DNA of 64,000 nucleotides from Candidatus Galacturonatibacter soehngenii. GTDB taxonomy: Bacteria; Bacillota; Clostridia; Lachnospirales; Lachnospiraceae. Below, piece after piece: positions 62,572 to 64,000 of this stretch. Each line of letters begins with the position of its first letter. Position 1 is the stretch's first letter. The translations under genes and the position numbers were made by a program. The stretch lies in assembly GCF_008830185.1 (NCBI RefSeq), contig NZ_WAGX01000004.1, forward strand, positions 806,001 to 870,000. The letters run 5' to 3'. The notes beneath the pieces were generated by a model. It was not told the DNA's origin. It made no database searches and worked only from the letters and a program-made list of their open reading frames with translations.

Positions 62572-64000
62572 CTACACAATATTTGCAAACTGTGCCATAT
62601 AAAGTTCATAATAAAAGCCTTTTTTTGCCATAAGTTTTGTTGCATTGCCTTCTTCCACAATGATCCCATCATCAATAACAAATATTCGGTCAGCATTTTG
62701 AATGGTTGACAATCGATGTGCAATGACAAAAGAAGTTCTGTTTTTTAATAAAGCTTCGATTCCTTCTTGCACTAATATTTCAGTATGGGTATCTATACTT
62801 GAAGTTGCTTCATCTAGTATAAGAATCTTTGGGTTTGAAACCATGGTTCTTGCAAAAGCCAATAATTGTTTTTGCCCCACAGATAATCCTGCCCCACGTT
62901 CTTTTAGTACCGTGTCATACCCTTTTTCCATTTCCATTATAAATTCATGTGCATTTACTGCTTTAGCCGCTTGAATCACCTCTTCATCGGTTGCATCTAA
63001 TTTACCATATTTGATATTTTCTTTTATCGTTCCAGAGAATAAGAAATTATCCTGCGTCATAATCCCCATTTGTTGTCTTAAGCTCTCTATCGTAATCTTC
63101 TTTACGTCATAACCATCTACGGTAATTCTTCCTTTTTGGATATCGTAAAATCGACTAATCAAATTCACAATCGTTGATTTTCCAGCTCCTGTTGGACCTA
63201 CCAAAGCAATTGTTTCACCTGGCTTTACTTTAAAGCTAACATCATTTAGCACTTTACTATTTGCATCGTATTCAAAGGAAACATTTTGAAATTCTACCTC
63301 TCCTTTGATTTCTGGAAGCGTTGCAACATCTTTTTCATCTGTGATATCTGCTTTGGTATCCATGATTTCAAAGATACGCTCTGCCCCTGCAACATTCGTA
63401 ATCAATTGGTTATAAAAATTACTAAGATTTAAAACAGGGCGCCAAAACATTGAGATATATGTTCCAAATGCGATTAGTGTTCCTACTGGTACTTTATCTG
63501 CACCTATCATTTTAACACCAACATAATAAAGCATTAATGTACCAATTCCCCAACAAAAATCAACAATAGGTCCAAATGCATCTGCATATTTTACTGCTGC
63601 CATAAAGGAATTCTTATGCTCCGTAAGGAGCTCTTCAAACGTCTCTTGTGTCTCCTCTTCTGCTCCAAAGCTTTGAATAATATACATACCCGAAATATCT
63701 TCATGCACAAATGCATTTACATTCGAGCCTTTCTTACGAAATATTTGCCATTTCACATGTGCCTTTCTTTGGATGATGAATACACCAATTATCATGAACG
63801 GAAGGCTACTTAATGCGGCAATTGCCAATCTCCAATTCTTTATAAACATAATGAGAACTACGGATGATATCGTAATGAAATCTGGAATCAAAGTTGTTAC
63901 ACTATTTGACAATACTTCCTTTAACGAGTTTACATCTCCAATAATTCTTGCCAATATCTTACCTGTTGGTCTGCTATCAAAAAACTGAAAGCTTAAGGTC
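62572..64000 (-). CDS. ABC multidrug-type exporter half, 5' end outside the window
   Basis: The frame is open from the stop at 62572 to the window edge; a TTG at 63952-63954 is internal, since the codons before it read FFDSRPTGKIL, a family motif. At least 475 residues: membrane domain with four or more helices, then ATPase with Walker A GPTGAGKST, signature LSVGQKQL (Val for the second Ser position), Walker B ILILDEATSSID with catalytic Glu. Probably one half of a heterodimer, with the partner upstream outside the window. Confidence 0.92.
   Translation of the reverse strand, partial: TLSFQFFDSRPTGKILARIIGDVNSLKEVLSNSVTTLIPDFITISSVVLIMFIKNWRLAIAALSSLPFMIIGVFIIQRKAHVKWQIFRKKGSNVNAFVHEDISGMYIIQSFGAEEETQETFEELLTEHKNSFMAAVKYADAFGPIVDFCWGIGTLMLYYVGVKMIGADKVPVGTLIAFGTYISMFWRPVLNLSNFYNQLITNVAGAERIFEIMDTKADITDEKDVATLPEIKGEVEFQNVSFEYDANSKVLNDVSFKVKPGETIALVGPTGAGKSTIVNLISRFYDIQKGRITVDGYDVKKITIESLRQQMGIMTQDNFLFSGTIKENIKYGKLDATDEEVIQAAKAVNAHEFIMEMEKGYDTVLKERGAGLSVGQKQLLAFARTMVSNPKILILDEATSSIDTHTEILVQEGIEALLKNRTSFVIAHRLSTIQNADRIFVIDDGIIVEEGNATKLMAKKGFYYELYMAQFANIV

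Overview
The window is about 64 kb of AT-rich, tightly packed DNA from a low-GC Gram-positive anaerobe. It looks like a clostridial Lachnospiraceae member of the Lachnoclostridium phytofermentans kind. The clues are the ylqF-rnhB-ylqG-ylqH-yraN and ylxM-ffh-rpsP-khpA-rimM-trmD gene orders, strong GGAGG ribosome sites, a TPP riboswitch, desulfoferrodoxin plus rubredoxin, a Re-type citrate synthase, and a long PRPP synthetase variant. The species is an inference; there is no rRNA or tRNA gene to anchor it. Most genes lie on the minus strand.

Layout. 1-3.1 kb: branched-chain amino acid operon leuB-ilvD-ilvB (ilvB cut by the window edge). 3.3-12.0 kb: radical-SAM DUF512 protein, der, plsY, gpsA, a hybrid sensor kinase, tgt and yajC. 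12.1-12.5 kb: a striking 115-bp tandem repeat, followed by prs on the plus strand. 13.8-16.1 kb: HD-GYP protein, desulfoferrodoxin and a 51-residue rubredoxin. 16.1-22.9 kb: rplS-lepB-rbgA-lepB-rnhB-fliK-like-flhB'-yraN-pgeF, which is the downstream half of a normally continuous ribosome/secretion cluster. 23-44.4 kb: an accessory block holding a P-loop protein, a cysteine hydrolase, sodA, a BlaI/M56 regulatory pair with its own secreted protein, an oligopeptide ABC transporter with oligoendopeptidase F, a membrane HExxH protein, an ABC-2 exporter with its regulator, and a TPP-riboswitch-controlled thiamin salvage operon. 44.4-48.8 kb: a nitroreductase and then the upstream half of the split cluster (trmD, rimM, khpA, rpsP, ffh, ylxM). 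49-52.5 kb: a heterodimeric ABC exporter. 52.5-58.5 kb: a coiled-coil protein, a MATE pump, NADP isocitrate dehydrogenase, a GntR regulator and Re-citrate synthase. 58.5-62.6 kb: trehalose operon treB-treC with divergent treR. 62.6-64 kb: one half of another ABC exporter, cut by the window edge.

How the genes work together. Citrate synthase, isocitrate dehydrogenase and the GntR protein look like a regulated route to 2-oxoglutarate and glutamate. The Opp transporter and PepF form a peptide-scavenging unit. thiM-thiE-HAD-thiD is a salvage-only thiamin route. SOD and desulfoferrodoxin/rubredoxin are two independent superoxide defences. TreR operators sit inside both tre promoters.

The best candidates for something undescribed are two. 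First, the 25.5-27.9 kb three-gene unit: the extracellular sensor domain of the M56 (BlaR1-like) protein is homologous, end to end, to the small secreted protein encoded just downstream. Second, the OppC permease, which carries an approximately 275-residue insert that appears to consist of about four tandem repeats. The 115-bp cruciform-rich repeats, the 21-kb split of the trmD/rplS cluster, a structured leader between rpsP and khpA, and a pair of related dyads around the citrate synthase gene are secondary leads.
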